A stretch of 64,000 nucleotides of DNA from Isochrysis galbana (Eukaryota > Haptophyta > Isochrysidales > Isochrysidaceae), in assembly GCA_018136815.1 (NCBI GenBank), contig CM030942.1, positions 1,303,797-1,367,796 on the forward strand, written 5' to 3'. Under the pieces are notes generated by a model. It saw only the letters and a program-made list of their open reading frames with translations, searched no databases and had not been told where the DNA came from. Below are positions 41,101 through 53,720 of the stretch, piece after piece. The position numbers were made by a program, and so were the translations under genes. Position 1 is the first letter of the stretch, and every line of letters begins with the position of its first letter.

Positions 41101-42741
41101 ACACCGTTCCTGCAGCCGCGGTCCGAGGGCAGAGATGTTCGCCTCCAGCTTCGCTGCATCAACAAGGGAGGCAGAGGGCGAGGAGCCGCCACGGCCCTCG
41201 GCTGGAGTGAAGGGTGAATTGCGGGATCCATGGTTGGGTGTGGCTGCAGAGCAGCTTCCCGCAACGGAAAGCAAAGATAGCCTTCGGTCGCCCCCGTCGT
41301 CGCTCCGTGTTGGTGCGGATGGCGTTGCACTGCTTAAAGTGCCAGGAGTGAACACGGATAGCATGAGGGGATGCTGCACTGCCGCCAAGAAAGCTTCATT
41401 CTCCTTCGCATGCAAGGCCTCAATGAGCCCCGCAAGGCAGCCGACAGCCTTGGCGCGTACACCGGCCGCACGATCATCTAGCCGCTGCAGGACTAGGCGC
41501 CAACAAGTTTGCACGGTGTCCTCCCCCGCTAGCAGTACCTCCTGTGCATCAGCATGGCTTGCTCCTAGCGTCAGAATTGCTGCTGCCATCTCGGTGGCGA
41601 ATGTGCGCGCGCCGATCTTTGCGGTGTGCCCATACCTCCACAGGAAGCGCGCAAAACGGCAGCACACAGATGGCGCCAAGCCAGCAACCAGCCTGCTGAG
41701 CGCCGAGCAGACATACGCGCGCGGCTCTGCTCGCTCGAGCGAGGCGACGGAAGTGCGTTGGAGAAGTGTCAGTATAGAGCTTAAAAGCGACGCGTCGTCG
41801 TCCGTCAGGTCCGCATCTGCAGTGCTTCTCGGTGGTGCGATACGCAAGACAAAGTCAACGCACGCCGACTGCGCTCCGATCATCTCCTTTGGAATGGAGG
41901 GCGAGGAGGGCGCACTGTCGAGCGCAAGATGTGGTACGAGAGAACGGAAGATGAGTGGCGCAGTCCGTGCCACCTCACCGTGTTCTGGTCGCAGGCAGAG
42001 GGAGAGGATATCAAAGGTGCGGCCTTCGAAGTTGCCTTTGGGTGTGCCCCGACCACTTGCCTTCGCAGGTACGAAGTCGGCGGTGGCCACTGCGACGAGA
42101 GCAGAGACGAGTGACGAGAGGACATCTGGGTGGGAGCCTAAGGGGACCGCCTTGAGGAGGAGCTCAAGCTCAGACACCAGCAGTTCACGCGTCGTCGTGG
42201 CCACTGCAGCAGACGTTGCAGACTTGATCAGCGGTCTGTCCTCATCCCAATCATCGTTGGCATCTGGTTTGCTGCGCTTCCGCCCTGCTGCGCTCGCCTT
42301 GGATCCATTCAAGCGGGCGGGTGAAGTGGCCCCACAGAGCACGGTACGCAGCGTTCTTGAGAGCTCAAACGCCACCATGGGGTGGAGCACGCCGTGTCCC
42401 ACGGCACCGGAACAGCGCAGCGCCGCCATGTAGACCGCCGCTGCCGTACCAGCAACATCTGCATTTCCGTGGTTCATTAGCACTGTCACGAGCGCGAGGA
42501 AAACGTTCTTGTTCACTCCAGCCGCATCCAACTCGCGCCAGCTCGGCTCAGCCGAGCGGGCGGCCGCGCTCAGCGCCTTGTGCGTCTGCGTGACGACGTG
42601 GGCTGGCATCTCCTCGACGAGCTGCTCTAGCGACTCGCAATGCGCCGAGTCCCTTGCGCCGCTCAACCAGTCGGAGAGAGCGGCAGGCGCAACCTGTGCA
42701 GCCGCCTCGGCCCACTCAGAGGGCAGCAGTGTCCCGGCCAT
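38146..42741 (-). CDS. NCAPD3: Condensin-2 complex subunit D3
   Basis: HEAT-repeat subunit of condensin II, which compacts chromosomes in the nucleus. Minus strand, four exons: 42741-39712, 39526-39275, 39134-39084, 38979-38146, all joined in phase 0; 1388 residues (human about 1500). The N-terminal third is helical and variable. The HEAT core includes DERPAVRRVALQALEAWGV, DSSPSIRKQAARSLTALL and the conserved block SPLVRHHAVVLLTQLLLEDY. Exons 2-4 restore alignment with D3 proteins: LREMARSCLFDMLL, then the 17-codon exon 3 (AKLCHEVLAPVLDG), then IVPIVIELKRYLEKYRSPLLRDV and KQLAAEVEYDM. The C-terminal 150 residues are basic and Ser-rich, with SP/TP sites plausible for mitotic kinases. A 432-codon antisense frame inside exon 1 is a shadow. 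Confidence 0.92.
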
Positions 42742-43136
<395 letters not shown>

Positions 43137-45439
43137 ATGGCCCCCAGGAAGCCCGCCAGCAAGCCCAAGCCGCCGAGGGGCCACTACACAGTCCATGCCC
43201 GCGATACGCGCGCAGAACAGCGGGCGCGCGTCGTCGAAGACGTGCGCAGAGCAGCCGCGCACTGCCGCTCGCACAGCGTTGGCGTCAAGGCCGCGCTTGC
43301 AACAGGGCATTTCCCGGAGGCAACGCGCGGCAAAGTGGCGTGGGAGCTGAAGAGGGGCACCTCTGATGATGACTCCCCACGGGATGCCAACCAACAGCTT
43401 CTCACAAACGCTGAGAGGCTCAAGTTGGCATCTTGGGTTCTGGCTCGCGCTGACGTTCACGACCCCCAAAACAGGCACCAGATTTCTGTAAAGGTACGCG
43501 CTGTGCTGGCAGAGCGGCACAGGTTCAACAAGACTAAGAAGTACGGCAAGGGTACTATTCCTCTCAACACGCCGGAGCTCAACCACCTCAATTCCAACAT
43601 CGACCTGTCTCACACATTCTTTCAACGCATCTATCCATGGTGGCGGGCTCGTGGTATCGACATCACCGAAGGGGTTTCGAGGGCAGAGGAGGAGAAGAGG
43701 TCACAAAAGCACAGGGAGGCCGTAGTAGAGAACCATTTTTTCGGCGAGTATGGGCTGGAGCGCGAGCTGATTGACGCAGGCGTGATGGATCCCCACACAA
43801 AGGTAAGTCATGCACGCCTCTGTCTCTCGCACGCGCACCGCGCACAACGCACCACGCATGCACAACGCTAACCTCTTTCACAAACGCTCACCCATAGGTA
43901 ATCAAAGACCCAAGGCGGCTGTTAAACGGCGACGAGACACCGCAGCCGCTAGACGTGCCGCAGAAGGGGCGGCGGGCGAAGGTGGCAAAGAGGAAGGGTA
44001 AGGCAGCACGGCAGCTTACAGGCGGGAACAAAGAAACGGTCACTGTAATGATGACATGGGACGCTTCTGGTTGGAATTATGGGGTGCAGCTTGTGGTGAA
44101 GCGGAAGTGGGCCACAGGAGACATGCTCATCGAGTGTCCTCCAGGGGAGTGCACATTCGACGATCGGGTCGACGTCACACGCCTGCAAACGCGCTCGTGC
44201 TTGCCCGTTCACTCGGCGGAGGGCATGCAGACAGAGGAGACGTTCCTCCATTACATCCACCGTCTCGACGAGTGGATCTCCCAGCGCAGCGCAGTGGAGG
44301 CAGCCACAGGTGGTGAGCCCATTCAGCGCCCGGTTGTCCTCATGTTGGACAACCACTGCTCTCGCTTTAGCGACGACCTTCTACGTAAGACCAGCGGGCC
44401 TGCAGCAGAGCTTGGCATACGTATCTTCACGGAGGAGTCAGGCACCTCGGGCTTCTTGCAAGCTTTGGACCAGTTCAACTCTTCATTTCACAGGTCATAT
44501 AATAAGGCTAGGGACGCATACAAGGATGCACACTTAGCCGTGCACGGCCACCCACTCAGCCACCTCGCCCTTGCTGACTTCCTAGGCATATTGGGGGGTA
44601 GCAAGCGCTTGGGAGTCCCCGGCATGTGGTTCTCCTGGTGCGATAGGTACGACATCATCAAGGCGTGGAAGCGTGTTGGCATCGCAGGTAACAGGTTGTG
44701 CCCTCAGCTAGTGGACCGATCCAATTTTGTTGATCAAGATGCAGAGTTGGCCGCGGCCCGGAGGGACGCTTCGGTGTCTTCACCCGGTCCATCCTCTTTG
44801 GCAGAGGCCAAGCGCACGCCGCCGGGTTTGCGGCGCGGAAGTCTAGCAGCGGCGAATGCGAAGCTGCAGCAGCTGGAGCAATTTGCAAAGAAGCTTGAGG
44901 AGAAGGCACAAGCGCCGTATGATCCTTCGCGTGGAGTGTTGTCGTTGAGTTCAGACGCCCCGAGCGCGCGGCAGGGTGGCACTGGGTCGGATGATGACTC
45001 TGATGCGGCTGACGGCGACAGTGCGAGTCCCGTGCGTGCGCGTAGGCGGCTGGTGCAATTGTCCGGATCTTTCACTCTTAGGGACATGTGGGGAGAGAAG
45101 CAAAAGAGGCAGCAAGAGGCAGCAAAGGTAGAGGATGCAGCTCAAAGAAAGAAGGCCGCGCGGCTGGAGAAGCGCGCCGAAGATGAGGAGCGGTCTCGTG
45201 TTCGGCGTGACGCCTTCGTAGCGTGCAAGGATGTGTGCATGTGTGCGATTGTTCCGTGTCCGTGGGAGGGGTTCATGTTGTGTGACAACTGTGGGAACTT
45301 GAAGAAAGGGTGGTGCAAGAAGAGAGAGTGTGTGAAGTGGCGCAAGAGTCCCGTTTCAGTGGCTAGTGCCCTCGTTGTGGGCCTTGAGAGTGGTGTTTGT
45401 GCCTCCGGCGCCGCCTCCGACGTTGGGGCCTGTCCATGA
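43137..45439 (+). CDS. Pogo/mariner-like DDE transposase (DDE_1 type)
   Basis: Two exons, 43137-43802 and 43898-45439, joined in phase 0 across a 95-bp GTAAGT...CATAG intron; 735 residues with no internal stop. The N-terminal region (about 25-220) is basic and helical, as expected for a DNA-binding module. The catalytic triad reads Asp234 (NGDETPQPLD), Asp373 (LMLDNHCSRF) and Asp413 (LQALDQFNSSFHRSYN), with 39 residues between the second and third. DD39D spacing is known from plant-type mariner relatives. The C-terminus has an acidic/basic stretch and a Cys-rich cluster (CKDVCMC...CDNCGNLKKGWCKKREC) that may bind metal. No terminal repeats were found around it. Either an intact young element or a domesticated gene. 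Confidence 0.8.
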
Positions 45440-46309
45440 GGCTCCTGGTTCCGTGCGCGTGCGTATGTAAAATGTCATTGTGAGTCACCATGTGCATCAA
45501 TCAGAAAAAAAAGCACATGTCGGCGCACAGCATGCCTAGGGGCATCTTTTATCCAGTGGCAGCCACCTCTAGTTGTCAACGGGCCGATTTTCATTTTCAC
45601 CCATAGAAATGGGGCATGCCCATGAAGCGGCAGCCTCTACGAGTACTCTAGAGAAAAGGCCAGAGTAGGGCTCTACAACTCTCCTCTCGGAGACGATCGA
45701 TCGCACAAATACTTCATCTCACAGATACTGTTCTCCTACTCCCAGGAGTATTCATGAAGTTCCCCTATCACTGCTCTCTCTCTCTCTCTCTCTTTCTCGA
45801 ATCGTCTCTCTCTTCAACTGCAGAAGAAGCTGTCCTCTCAAACTCTCCAGTTCTTCTCCCTTCACTGGGCACCTCTCTCTCTCCTTTCCTCATCTTTTGG
45901 TCTGTGGAGCTGTCCTGTGGTCTGCAAAGCAGTTCCTCGCGCACCCTTCTCTCTCTTCTCTCTCCCTCTCTCTTCTCCTACTCCCAGACTACAATTCTCT
46001 CTCTCTCTCTGCTTCCTCCTCCTCCATATTCCGAAACCGCAAGTCTCGAGAGTTCAGTATTTCATCTGGTTCCCACGGCCTAGCTTCTTTCTTCTCTGCC
46101 TCTCTCTCTCCCCTCCCCCTCTCTCTCCTCCCAGCACGCGCCCCCCCTCCCCTTCCCCTTCCCCCCTCCCCCCCCGGCGCGAGCGACACCCTCTCTCGCC
46201 TCTCCCATTTCTCCTCGCTCCTCCCTCTCTCTCGTGCGTAGACTCCGTCTCCTACCATCTCTCCTCTCCTCCTCTCGCTTCGCCGCCACGCAGCCACGCC
46301 GCAGAGGCC
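45440..46309. other. Intergenic region, CT-rich leader of katanin p80
   Basis: From about 45770 to 46260 the plus strand is dominated by CTCT/CCTC, probably promoter and 5' UTR of the next gene. No separate gene; pyrimidine-rich frames are low complexity. Confidence 0.5.
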
Positions 46310-49061
46310 ATGAGCCGGAGCAAGGCGGTCAAATGCCGTGAGTGGCGCAAGCCTCCACGCCACTCTGCACTCCACTCCTGCCTCGCACGCCCGCGCGCGC
46401 AGCGCTCACCGCGAACGGAATCCCAAAACAGGCCGCCATAGCCGGCGAACGACGCCCGCCGCGGCCCTCCCGCCTGCTTCCTGCCGGCAAGACCTGCATG
46501 GCGCATGGCCCCTGCCGGCTCATACAACCCCGCTGTCATGCCCTTCCCATCCGCAGAGGAGTTCGTCGCCCACGCGGGTCCTGTCAACTGTGTGCACGTT
46601 GGACGGCAGTCAGGTAGCGTGATGGTCACTGGAGGAGAGGACAAGAAGGTCAACCTCTGGTCGATTGGCAAGCCGAACGCGATAATGAGCCTGTCCGGCC
46701 ACACCTCAGCGGTCGAGTGCGTCTCGTTTGATTCGTCTGAACGCACCGTCATCGCGGGCTCAGCCGGCGGCACGCTCAAGATGTGGGACCTGGAACACGG
46801 GCGTGTTGCCCGCACGCTCACAGGACACCGCTCGAATTGCGTCGCTGTGCAGTGGCACCCATACGGCGAGTTCTTTGCCTCGGGCTCGGTGGATACCAAC
46901 CTGAAAATCTGGGACATCCGACGGCGCGCGTGCATCCAGACATATCGCGGCCACTCAAAGGGTGTGCGCCACATCCTCTTCTCTCCAGACGGCCGGTGGG
47001 TCGTCTCCGGCAGCGACGACGGCGTCGTCAAACTGTGGGACCTCACCGCGGGCAAGATGCTGCATGAGTTCACGATGCACCCAGGACCGATTTGCGCCCT
47101 TGCCATCCACCCGACCGAGTTTCTCATGGCGACTGCGGCGACCGACCGGACCATCCGGCTGTGGGACCTTGAGACGTTTGAGCAGATCTGTGCCACACAG
47201 CCCGATTTGGGTCAGATCCGGCATGCGCTGTTCTCGGAGGATGGGAATGCACTCATCTCGGGGGGCGAGGAGTCACTGCGCGTTTGGGGCTGGGAGCCGG
47301 TGCGCTGTCATGAGCACTCGGATGTGCGCTGGTCTAAGCTGAGTGACCTTTCCATTGGTCCCGGCAATCTGCTCATCGGCGCATCGCTCAAGGAAGCCGT
47401 GGTGAGCATCTGGAGAGCTGACCTGAACGAAATGAGGCCTTTCAACGGCACTGCACCACCAACGCCCGACGGAGTTCGCACACCAGCTGGCGTTGGTGCG
47501 GGCGGCAGCTACGCGAGACGGGGCACACCAGCGAGTAGAGGAGGCCAGCGTGCTGCGACAGCAGACCGGCCTAGCGCGAGGGTGCACTCCATGGATGCCT
47601 TCGGAGACTCACCACCTGCGAGGCCGCTGCCTCAAGTGCCGCGATCGGCACCGCCCTTCGCGCTCCACGACGACTCCCACTTGGAGGATGCACCGCTCTC
47701 GTCGTCACCGGCAGGGGCCCGGCGCGTCCCTCCTGCAGGCGCTGCAGCTCCGAAGCCCACCCGGAGCAATAGCGGCGCGTTGGCAGCTGGCGCAGCTGAT
47801 TCGGTAGCATGTGGTGCAGCACGCGGAGTGAGCTGCAGCGACAATGACGAGCTCTCCGCCTCTGCGTGCGCGCGAATTGCGATTGCAGACTGCCGGGCGC
47901 AGATTGCCGCCGCGCGCTCGTCACGCTCCTCGAGCGTCGATGGCAACTTAGATGGCCCCACTCCAAAACCGGGCCGTGCTCCAGCCGGTAGCGATAGTAG
48001 CAGTGAGTCGCCGGCCGCGGCCCCCTCGTGCACTGGAGAACCGATCAGCGTTGCTGAGGCGGTCTCGGGTGCACGTGAAATCGGAACCTCAATGGGCGAC
48101 TCGATACTGCAGAGCGGGAGCAGTAATGCGAGGCTGGCCGACGGCTTCGATCTGGATCTACCTCCACCAAAGTATGGCCGTGGCAGAAACGGAGGCGCTG
48201 GTGGTGGACCGGGTGATGGCGCCAGGGCAGCAGACCCGCCTCACCGTCGCGGCGACGGGCCCCGTGGCCTCGACCCCGCCCAATTCATGCCCAAGAGTGC
48301 GGCGCCCGCGACCGTGGACGACGAAATCCTTCTCACCAAGCTGTTGCAATCCAGCGCGCTGCAGACGTCTTGCCTCTCCGCGCGGCTCACCTCGCTGCGC
48401 GCGCTGCGCCGTTTTTGGGACTCGGGTGATGCAAAGGGGATGCTGCAACATTTGCAAAGGGTGGGAGACCCGTCCATCGCTGTGGATGTGTTAAGAGCAG
48501 GAGTACTATCCCGAAGCCAACTGGACCTCGAGGGCGCATTGATCCTGCTGCCACTGCTACGGCAGGTACGTCGCCAGCTCTCCCTCGCGCCGAAGGTTGA
48601 CTTTCCTGGGGTCTAACAATAGCTTGCATAAGCCCCGATAGTCCTCGCACCCGTTATTGAGACCTCTGCCTTGTCCTACCCTCTCCCCAGCTTCTTTTGT
48701 CGGAGCACGATGAGCACATCGAGACCTCGCTTGACGCGCTCGCTCTCCTCCTTTCTAGCTTTGGGTCGGTGAGGTTTAAGCCCCCACGCCAGCCAGCTAA
48801 CGGGATGCGCTTTTTCCGCCTGATCGTCCCATGCCGTCCGCTCCCACGTCTTAGATGATCGCAAGCTCTGTGAACGCACCGCCGCCCATGTCCGTCGACT
48901 TGAGCGGCGAGGCGCGAATTCGTCGCTGCAAGGAGTGCTACTCTCATTTTGAAGAGATGCGCAGCGATTTGCGAGCAATCTCTGCCACGAGCGGGGTCAA
49001 GCAAAGGCGCGCCACCGATCTACTGCATGGGTTGAGCATGGTGATGGGACTCGCTGCTTGA
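46310..49061 (+). CDS. KATNB1: Katanin p80 WD40 regulatory subunit B1
   Basis: Targets the katanin p60 AAA-ATPase to microtubules and boosts severing. Four exons: 46310-46337 (ten codons less two bases), 46557-48565, 48691-48768, 48855-49061; 773 residues. The tiny first exon (MSRSKAVKC) splices in phase 1 to give [10 protein letters not shown], matching the QEIVAHA start of animal p80. Reading straight through exon 2 from the ATG at 46505 would give an unrelated N-terminus. Residues 10-300 form the WD40 propeller ([60 protein letters not shown]). A long Ser/Pro/Ala linker follows. The C-terminal con80 domain runs from about 600 through exon 4 ([39 protein letters not shown]). Confidence 0.93.
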
Positions 49062-50093
49062 GCTGCCTCGGCTAAGACGCAACGAGGATATAGGCGTCCT
49101 CCATGTTTGATGTCACATCGGATGCCTAGGGATTCAAGCATTGCCAGCACCGACCGCACTTCATTCGCACGGGTGCGGTTCCAATGGGCGCCCAGGCAGC
49201 TCAACCAGCCAAAGGTTTTCGTAGTGACGTTTTGCCACGATTGTTGTTGGTGCCGATGTGACCGCCAACGCGATGCATTGCCATTAGGCCTGCAACATTT
49301 GGGGACGCACATGCTCGAAATTGCTCGTTCCAACTGATCCGTCACTCATCATCTATTGGTTAGCCCTTATCGGCTCTCTCTAGCTCGGTTTGGCCTCGCT
49401 TATAGTTGCAATTGGCAATTGCGCGACCGACAAGCGTTGCTGCAATTCCTAAGCATAACAAAGCTAAGGACTAAGGAGAACGAATAATTACAAACTCTGC
49501 TACAATTGAAGTGCTTCACCTTGTACGCATCTGAACCTACTCTTAGAGTAGGGGTCATGGGCATGGGCGGCGTCTGGCCCCCCCCCCAGGGCACAAATGC
49601 CCCCTCTCGCCGATGTAGGATGTAGGACGAAGCGACGACGAGGAGGATGTAGGACGAAGCGATGACGAGGAGGAGGCAGTCGAAGAGATGCTCTATGTCA
49701 TATAGCCCGGTCACTCACTCTTTTTAACCACTATTTTCCACCTCCCCTGCGTGTCCAAGGATTCCGCAGGGTCCCCCCCTACCTGCCCCGGCAACCGTCT
49801 CCCCCCCTCCACGAACCCCCTCCCGCCCCACGACAGGCAATGGCGTCGGTGAGTGACCCCCCTCCCTTCCCCCGGGCGTGGCGGGCTATTTTGGGAGAAT
49901 GACACGGTCGCCCACGGGAGGGAATCAGAGAAAGGAATAAGGTGCGCATCACTATAAGAAACGCGGAGCTTCCGCGAAGGGCAATCGCCCGCGATCGGCC
50001 GAAGAATGGCCTGGAGGTAGTGGTAGTGGGCATGGTGAGCCCACACCTCTCGCGAGCAGTGTGGGGGGCCACTGGTAGGGGGCACGCGGGGTC
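49062..50093. other. Intergenic region with 28-bp tandem repeat
   Basis: Two imperfect copies of GATGTAGGACGAAGCG plus GACGAGGAG lie at about 49619-49675. C runs are at about 49580. No supported gene. Confidence 0.45.
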
Positions 50094-50842
50094 TTGAGGG
50101 TGGCACACATCATCCACACTGACCCATCCTCGCCCCACGCGCTGCAGGAATGCCTTGATTCGCTTGCGCTCGAGCCCCACTGCTTTGGCTCGCTTGACGT
50201 TGGCAAGCGCTGGCTCGGACGCCCGGAGGTGCAACTCTTCCTGGGGGCCGTACAACGCAATGAGCCGGTCGTGCCCGGGGCGTTCAAGGACGCAAAACCC
50301 GAAGGCGGCCTGGCCTGGGCCCACGTGTTTGCGCTACATGCGCATGCGAGGGCTGCAGCAGGAGCAGCCAGGGTGGAGCATCGCGCGGCAGAGTTCACAA
50401 ACGCAACTGTGATACTCTACCGCCACCAGTCAGTGGATCAAACACCCGGGGAAGCCCCCGTCGAAAGCGACTCGCCGAACACACCCAACCTCGGACTAGG
50501 ACTATTAGACTGGCCAGACCACGTAAAAGCACGATGAGCCAAATGGATACTCAATTATTTAGACCCCCGTCAGACTAACTGGAAACAATTTTTAGACGCT
50601 AGACGGCTAGACGCATGGTTCTGTCGAACCAAACCACTGGGCAGAGCGGCGGTGCTGACGACAATTCCCACTCATAGGCTAACCGAAGGCATCTTCAGAA
50701 ACAGCCGCCTCCGCCCTTTCTGCAAGAAAGCGCTTGAGACCATCCGCACATTACCGCTCACCCGGGTAAACGTGAACCCATACACCCTGTGCGGGGTGCT
50801 GGGAGCAGTCGGCGCGCGCTCCAACTATAACAATAGTCCTCC
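50094..50842 (+). mobile_element. Retroelement fragment, LINE-like coding relic
   Basis: The frame 50094-50537 is followed, without a stop-free join, by a segment translating as a block resembling the region after the reverse transcriptase in LINE proteins: AKWILNYLDPRQTNWK, WFCRTKPLGRAAVLTTIP, LTEGIFRNSRLRPFCKKALE. At 50815-50842 the minus strand shows the hairpin and GGAGCGCGCGCCGAC start of the family A 5' end, so fragments of two orientations are fused. Heavily degraded; the assignment rests on my recollection of LINE C-terminal patterns. Confidence 0.35.
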
Positions 50843-51215
50843 GTTTTCAAGGGGTAAGATGACTAGAGACAAGATACGACACACATACACAATGGTCAGA
50901 TGGACGAGAGCATACACATAATAGGTCATCGGCATTTGCCCCTTCCCATCAATCATCATCGCATATGGGTATGGGAAGGGGGGGCGATCCTCACCCTCGC
51001 GCGGTCGCCGTGCATCGTCCTCCAGCCACCACCACCCCCGCGCCCCATCACCACAAGGCGGAAGGATAGTATGCGCTCGCGCGGGCACCTCAGACGCGCA
51101 CCGCCAGCACTCAACACACATATGGCAGCCACGCCCCTTGCGGCAACCAGCCCCTGACTAACCAACCACCCCGAGGCGACGCGTTGGGCACTAGCGCAGA
51201 GCACATGTAAGGTGT
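50843..51215. other. 3' flank of the eS6 gene, no gene seen
   Basis: No supported coding region between the retroelement relic and the stop codon of the ribosomal protein gene. Confidence 0.4.
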
Positions 51216-52091
51216 TTAATCCTCGGCACGGCTGGAACGCTGCGACTTACGCTGCGACAGCTTCTCCGCCTTCTTCTCCCGGCTCTCCTTGTTGCGCTGC
51301 GCAACGAGCTTCTGGTACTCGGCAGCGTTCGCCTTGGCCTTGGCCTGACGAGACTTTTTGATGGCAAGTCTGTGGCGCTTGCGCTGCAGCGAAATGGGAG
51401 TGACAAGCCTCTGGATCTTGGGCGCCTTAGAGGTCGGCGCCTTGCCCTCCTTCTTCGACGGGACCTCGCGACGAATGACATACTTACGCACATCATCCTC
51501 CTTTGAGAGCGCAAAAAGCTTGCGGATCTTTGATGCACGCTTGGGGCCAAGGCGGCGTGGGATCTGCTTGTCCGTCAGGCCCTCGATCTCATTGTCGCCC
51601 TTCTTCAAGATAACAAGGTGCAACACGGCAATATTGTGCGAAATGATGCATCCACGGCACGACTTACGGTAGCGCTCACCCTTGCGCATGCCGTAGCCTC
51701 GGCAGCCCTGGTCACCTGCAACAAAGCGGGAAGGATGCTCCAGATGAGTCTATCGCAGAGAAACTCCTTGCATAGACCTCAAACGCCCCCGACACGCGTC
51801 CGTTGACTGCAAACATTTCTCTCACAGCAGAGGAGGAGGCATGCGTGCCGCACCCTTCGCCATCATGAGACGGACGCGGTCCTGCGTCAGGACGCCCTGC
51901 TTCATCGGGAAGCCTTGCTTGTCCTGGCCACCCATGACCTTGAAGATGTATCCAGCGAACTCATCGCCCAGGTCGGAGCCATCGACCTCAGCCGCCAGGC
52001 GGCGGTCATAAAGGGTCCGCAACTTCTTCTCGTCATCAATCTCAATCAACTTCTGGCATCCCGTCGACGGGTTGGCGATGTTGAGCTTCAT
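51216..52091 (-). CDS. RPS6: Cytosolic 40S ribosomal protein S6 (eS6)
   Basis: Structural protein of the small ribosomal subunit. Minus strand, two exons 52091-51854 and 51715-51216, joined in phase 1 across a 138-bp GTGCGG...TGCAG intron; 245 residues against about 249 in animals. Conserved blocks are [77 protein letters not shown] and [10 protein letters not shown]. The splice restores KG-(D)QGC...GERYRKS, which reading through loses. The C-terminal tail ends [10 protein letters not shown], with a basic-Ser cluster where S6 kinases act in other eukaryotes. Confidence 0.96.
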
Positions 52092-52523
52092 GGCGGCTGA
52101 CCGCAAGAAGCCAGTTGCCTGCGTGGATGCGGGAGCGCTCGTGTAAGAGGGGTAAAGAGGTGTGAAACCCTGCTGTCCTGTGCCGCTCGCACGCTGGCGC
52201 CGCGTACGCACAGCGCGAAAGCCGTGAGGTCGCTGGCAGCAGAGAGCGGGGGGGGGGCAGAGCAGGTCGCGCGCCTGCTGCGCCGCGTGGTCACGCGGGG
52301 GAGAAGGATGCCCGCCGCGACTCCCCCTCCGGTATCTCCACCATCGCCTCGTCTTCCGCGCCTCTCGTCTCTCACCCCACGGCATATTCCTCCAGTCAAA
52401 AGCCCAGTTGTTTTTCTTTTTTACTACATACTCCTCGGAGCGCTCCCACCAAACGTCGGCGGCGAGGTCCTTCCTCAGGGGACAGGGTTTTGGCGGGATC
52501 GAGCCAAAAGCGCTCGAGGCAGC
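52092..52523. promoter_or_regulatory. Shared upstream region of eS6 and a small gene
   Basis: 432 bp between divergent start codons (eS6 minus at 52091, small gene plus at 52524). A TTTTTTACTACATACTCC stretch lies at about 52418-52436. A bidirectional promoter is inferred from the arrangement. Confidence 0.45.
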
Positions 52524-52998
52524 ATGGCGGAGCAGGAGCCCAAGATCACCGGGATGAGCGACAAGGATGTTGCTGAGGACAACGTCGACAAGGCATTCGA
52601 TTTTGCCGGGGGTGGATTGGACAAGGTGTGTGGCGAAAGTCGCTGCTCATCCAATTGGAGCACGTCTCACCTACTCAGAGGCTGCCCCACTGCTTTCCCA
52701 CCCGCAGCTCGATGAGGGGATTGGTGCACACGGTGACAAATTCGTCGGCATGTGCACCATGGCCTTCGGCTCAATGGGCGGGAAGTTTGCAAATGCCATG
52801 AAGACAGGGTGCAGTACCATGGTAACAGGCATGAAGAGTATCTTGCCGAAATGCCGTGAGGAAGCCCATAAACTCTCGAATGAGGCAGCCTCTCGCGACA
52901 TCAACGTCATGGAGGAGCCGCTAAAGAAGCCGGCATCAGCCATGCCCTCCAAAACGTACATCCAGTCGCGGCGTGCTGAATCGGGTTACACCTTGTGA
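52524..52998 (+). CDS. Hypothetical 130-aa protein
   Basis: Two exons, 52524-52625 and 52708-52998, joined in phase 0 across an 82-bp GTGTGT...CGCAG intron. The start is [13 protein letters not shown] in good context. Exon 1 is acidic. Exon 2 contains a Gly/Met/Ala-rich stretch ([20 protein letters not shown]) and a Lys-rich, Pro-containing tail ending SGYTL. It is too polar for a clear membrane helix. No family is recognised. The clean splice, phase and head-to-head position with eS6 support a real gene. Confidence 0.6.
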
Positions 52999-53720
52999 GT
53001 CAGCATGGTCGTTGTAAACTAGTTTTTGCTGCACATGTGATATTCATTCGTATTCATGACGGCGCTGGTATCTGCCGTCCTCTGCCGTGCCTGCATGTCT
53101 AGATCCAGTTGGCCAGCGAGTGTCGTGGGAAGCGTGATCGTGCCTGGGATGTAGCGCCTCCATAAAAACGGCACACTTTTAGTCAATGGATGGTCACAAT
53201 GAATGACACTGTATACTGTATGCGCGGTATGTGTATGTGTAGGGCGGTCAAATAGGGGCTTTTTAACCATTAGTAAGGGCATGGCTGCATTTTTGACCGT
53301 GGCGCGATGCCCAATAAAAACCTCCAGGGGGGGGGGCACCTGCCACTACGAAAATCGAAAATCTTCGCCAAGAAATGGTGCGATTGGCCCCCTCTCCCCG
53401 CCTCCGTCTCGCGCTCTCGCGCGCTCACGCTCTACCCGTAAAGATTTTGCGGTCGTGCCCGTGGGTGGATCGGTTCCTTAATATCTAAGCTACATTTGGC
53501 ATTTGATTCCCGCCCTATGCAGCGCCGTGTCGGGCTGCCGACAGTCCGACTGCCCCCTGACCCTCTGGCGTCGTTGCCCGCGCAGCCCACCCAGCTCCTC
53601 ACATGTCGAATCAAGCGGGTGCTTGATCGTGGGGCAAGTCTCAATGGGGCAAGGGCATGGAGTGAAGAGAAGTCTTGAGAGAGGGGGTGAAAAAGCGCGC
53701 TACATCGCGACGACGGCCCA
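52999..53720. other. Intergenic region, no gene seen
   Basis: 3' flank of the 130-aa gene and sequence before the retroelement 5' end. Includes a GGGGGGGG run near 53330. No supported gene. Confidence 0.4.

Noticed and set aside
41135-42433. 432-codon plus-strand open frame
   Set aside because: Antisense to exon 1 of NCAPD3, no domain; an artefact of GC-rich codons.
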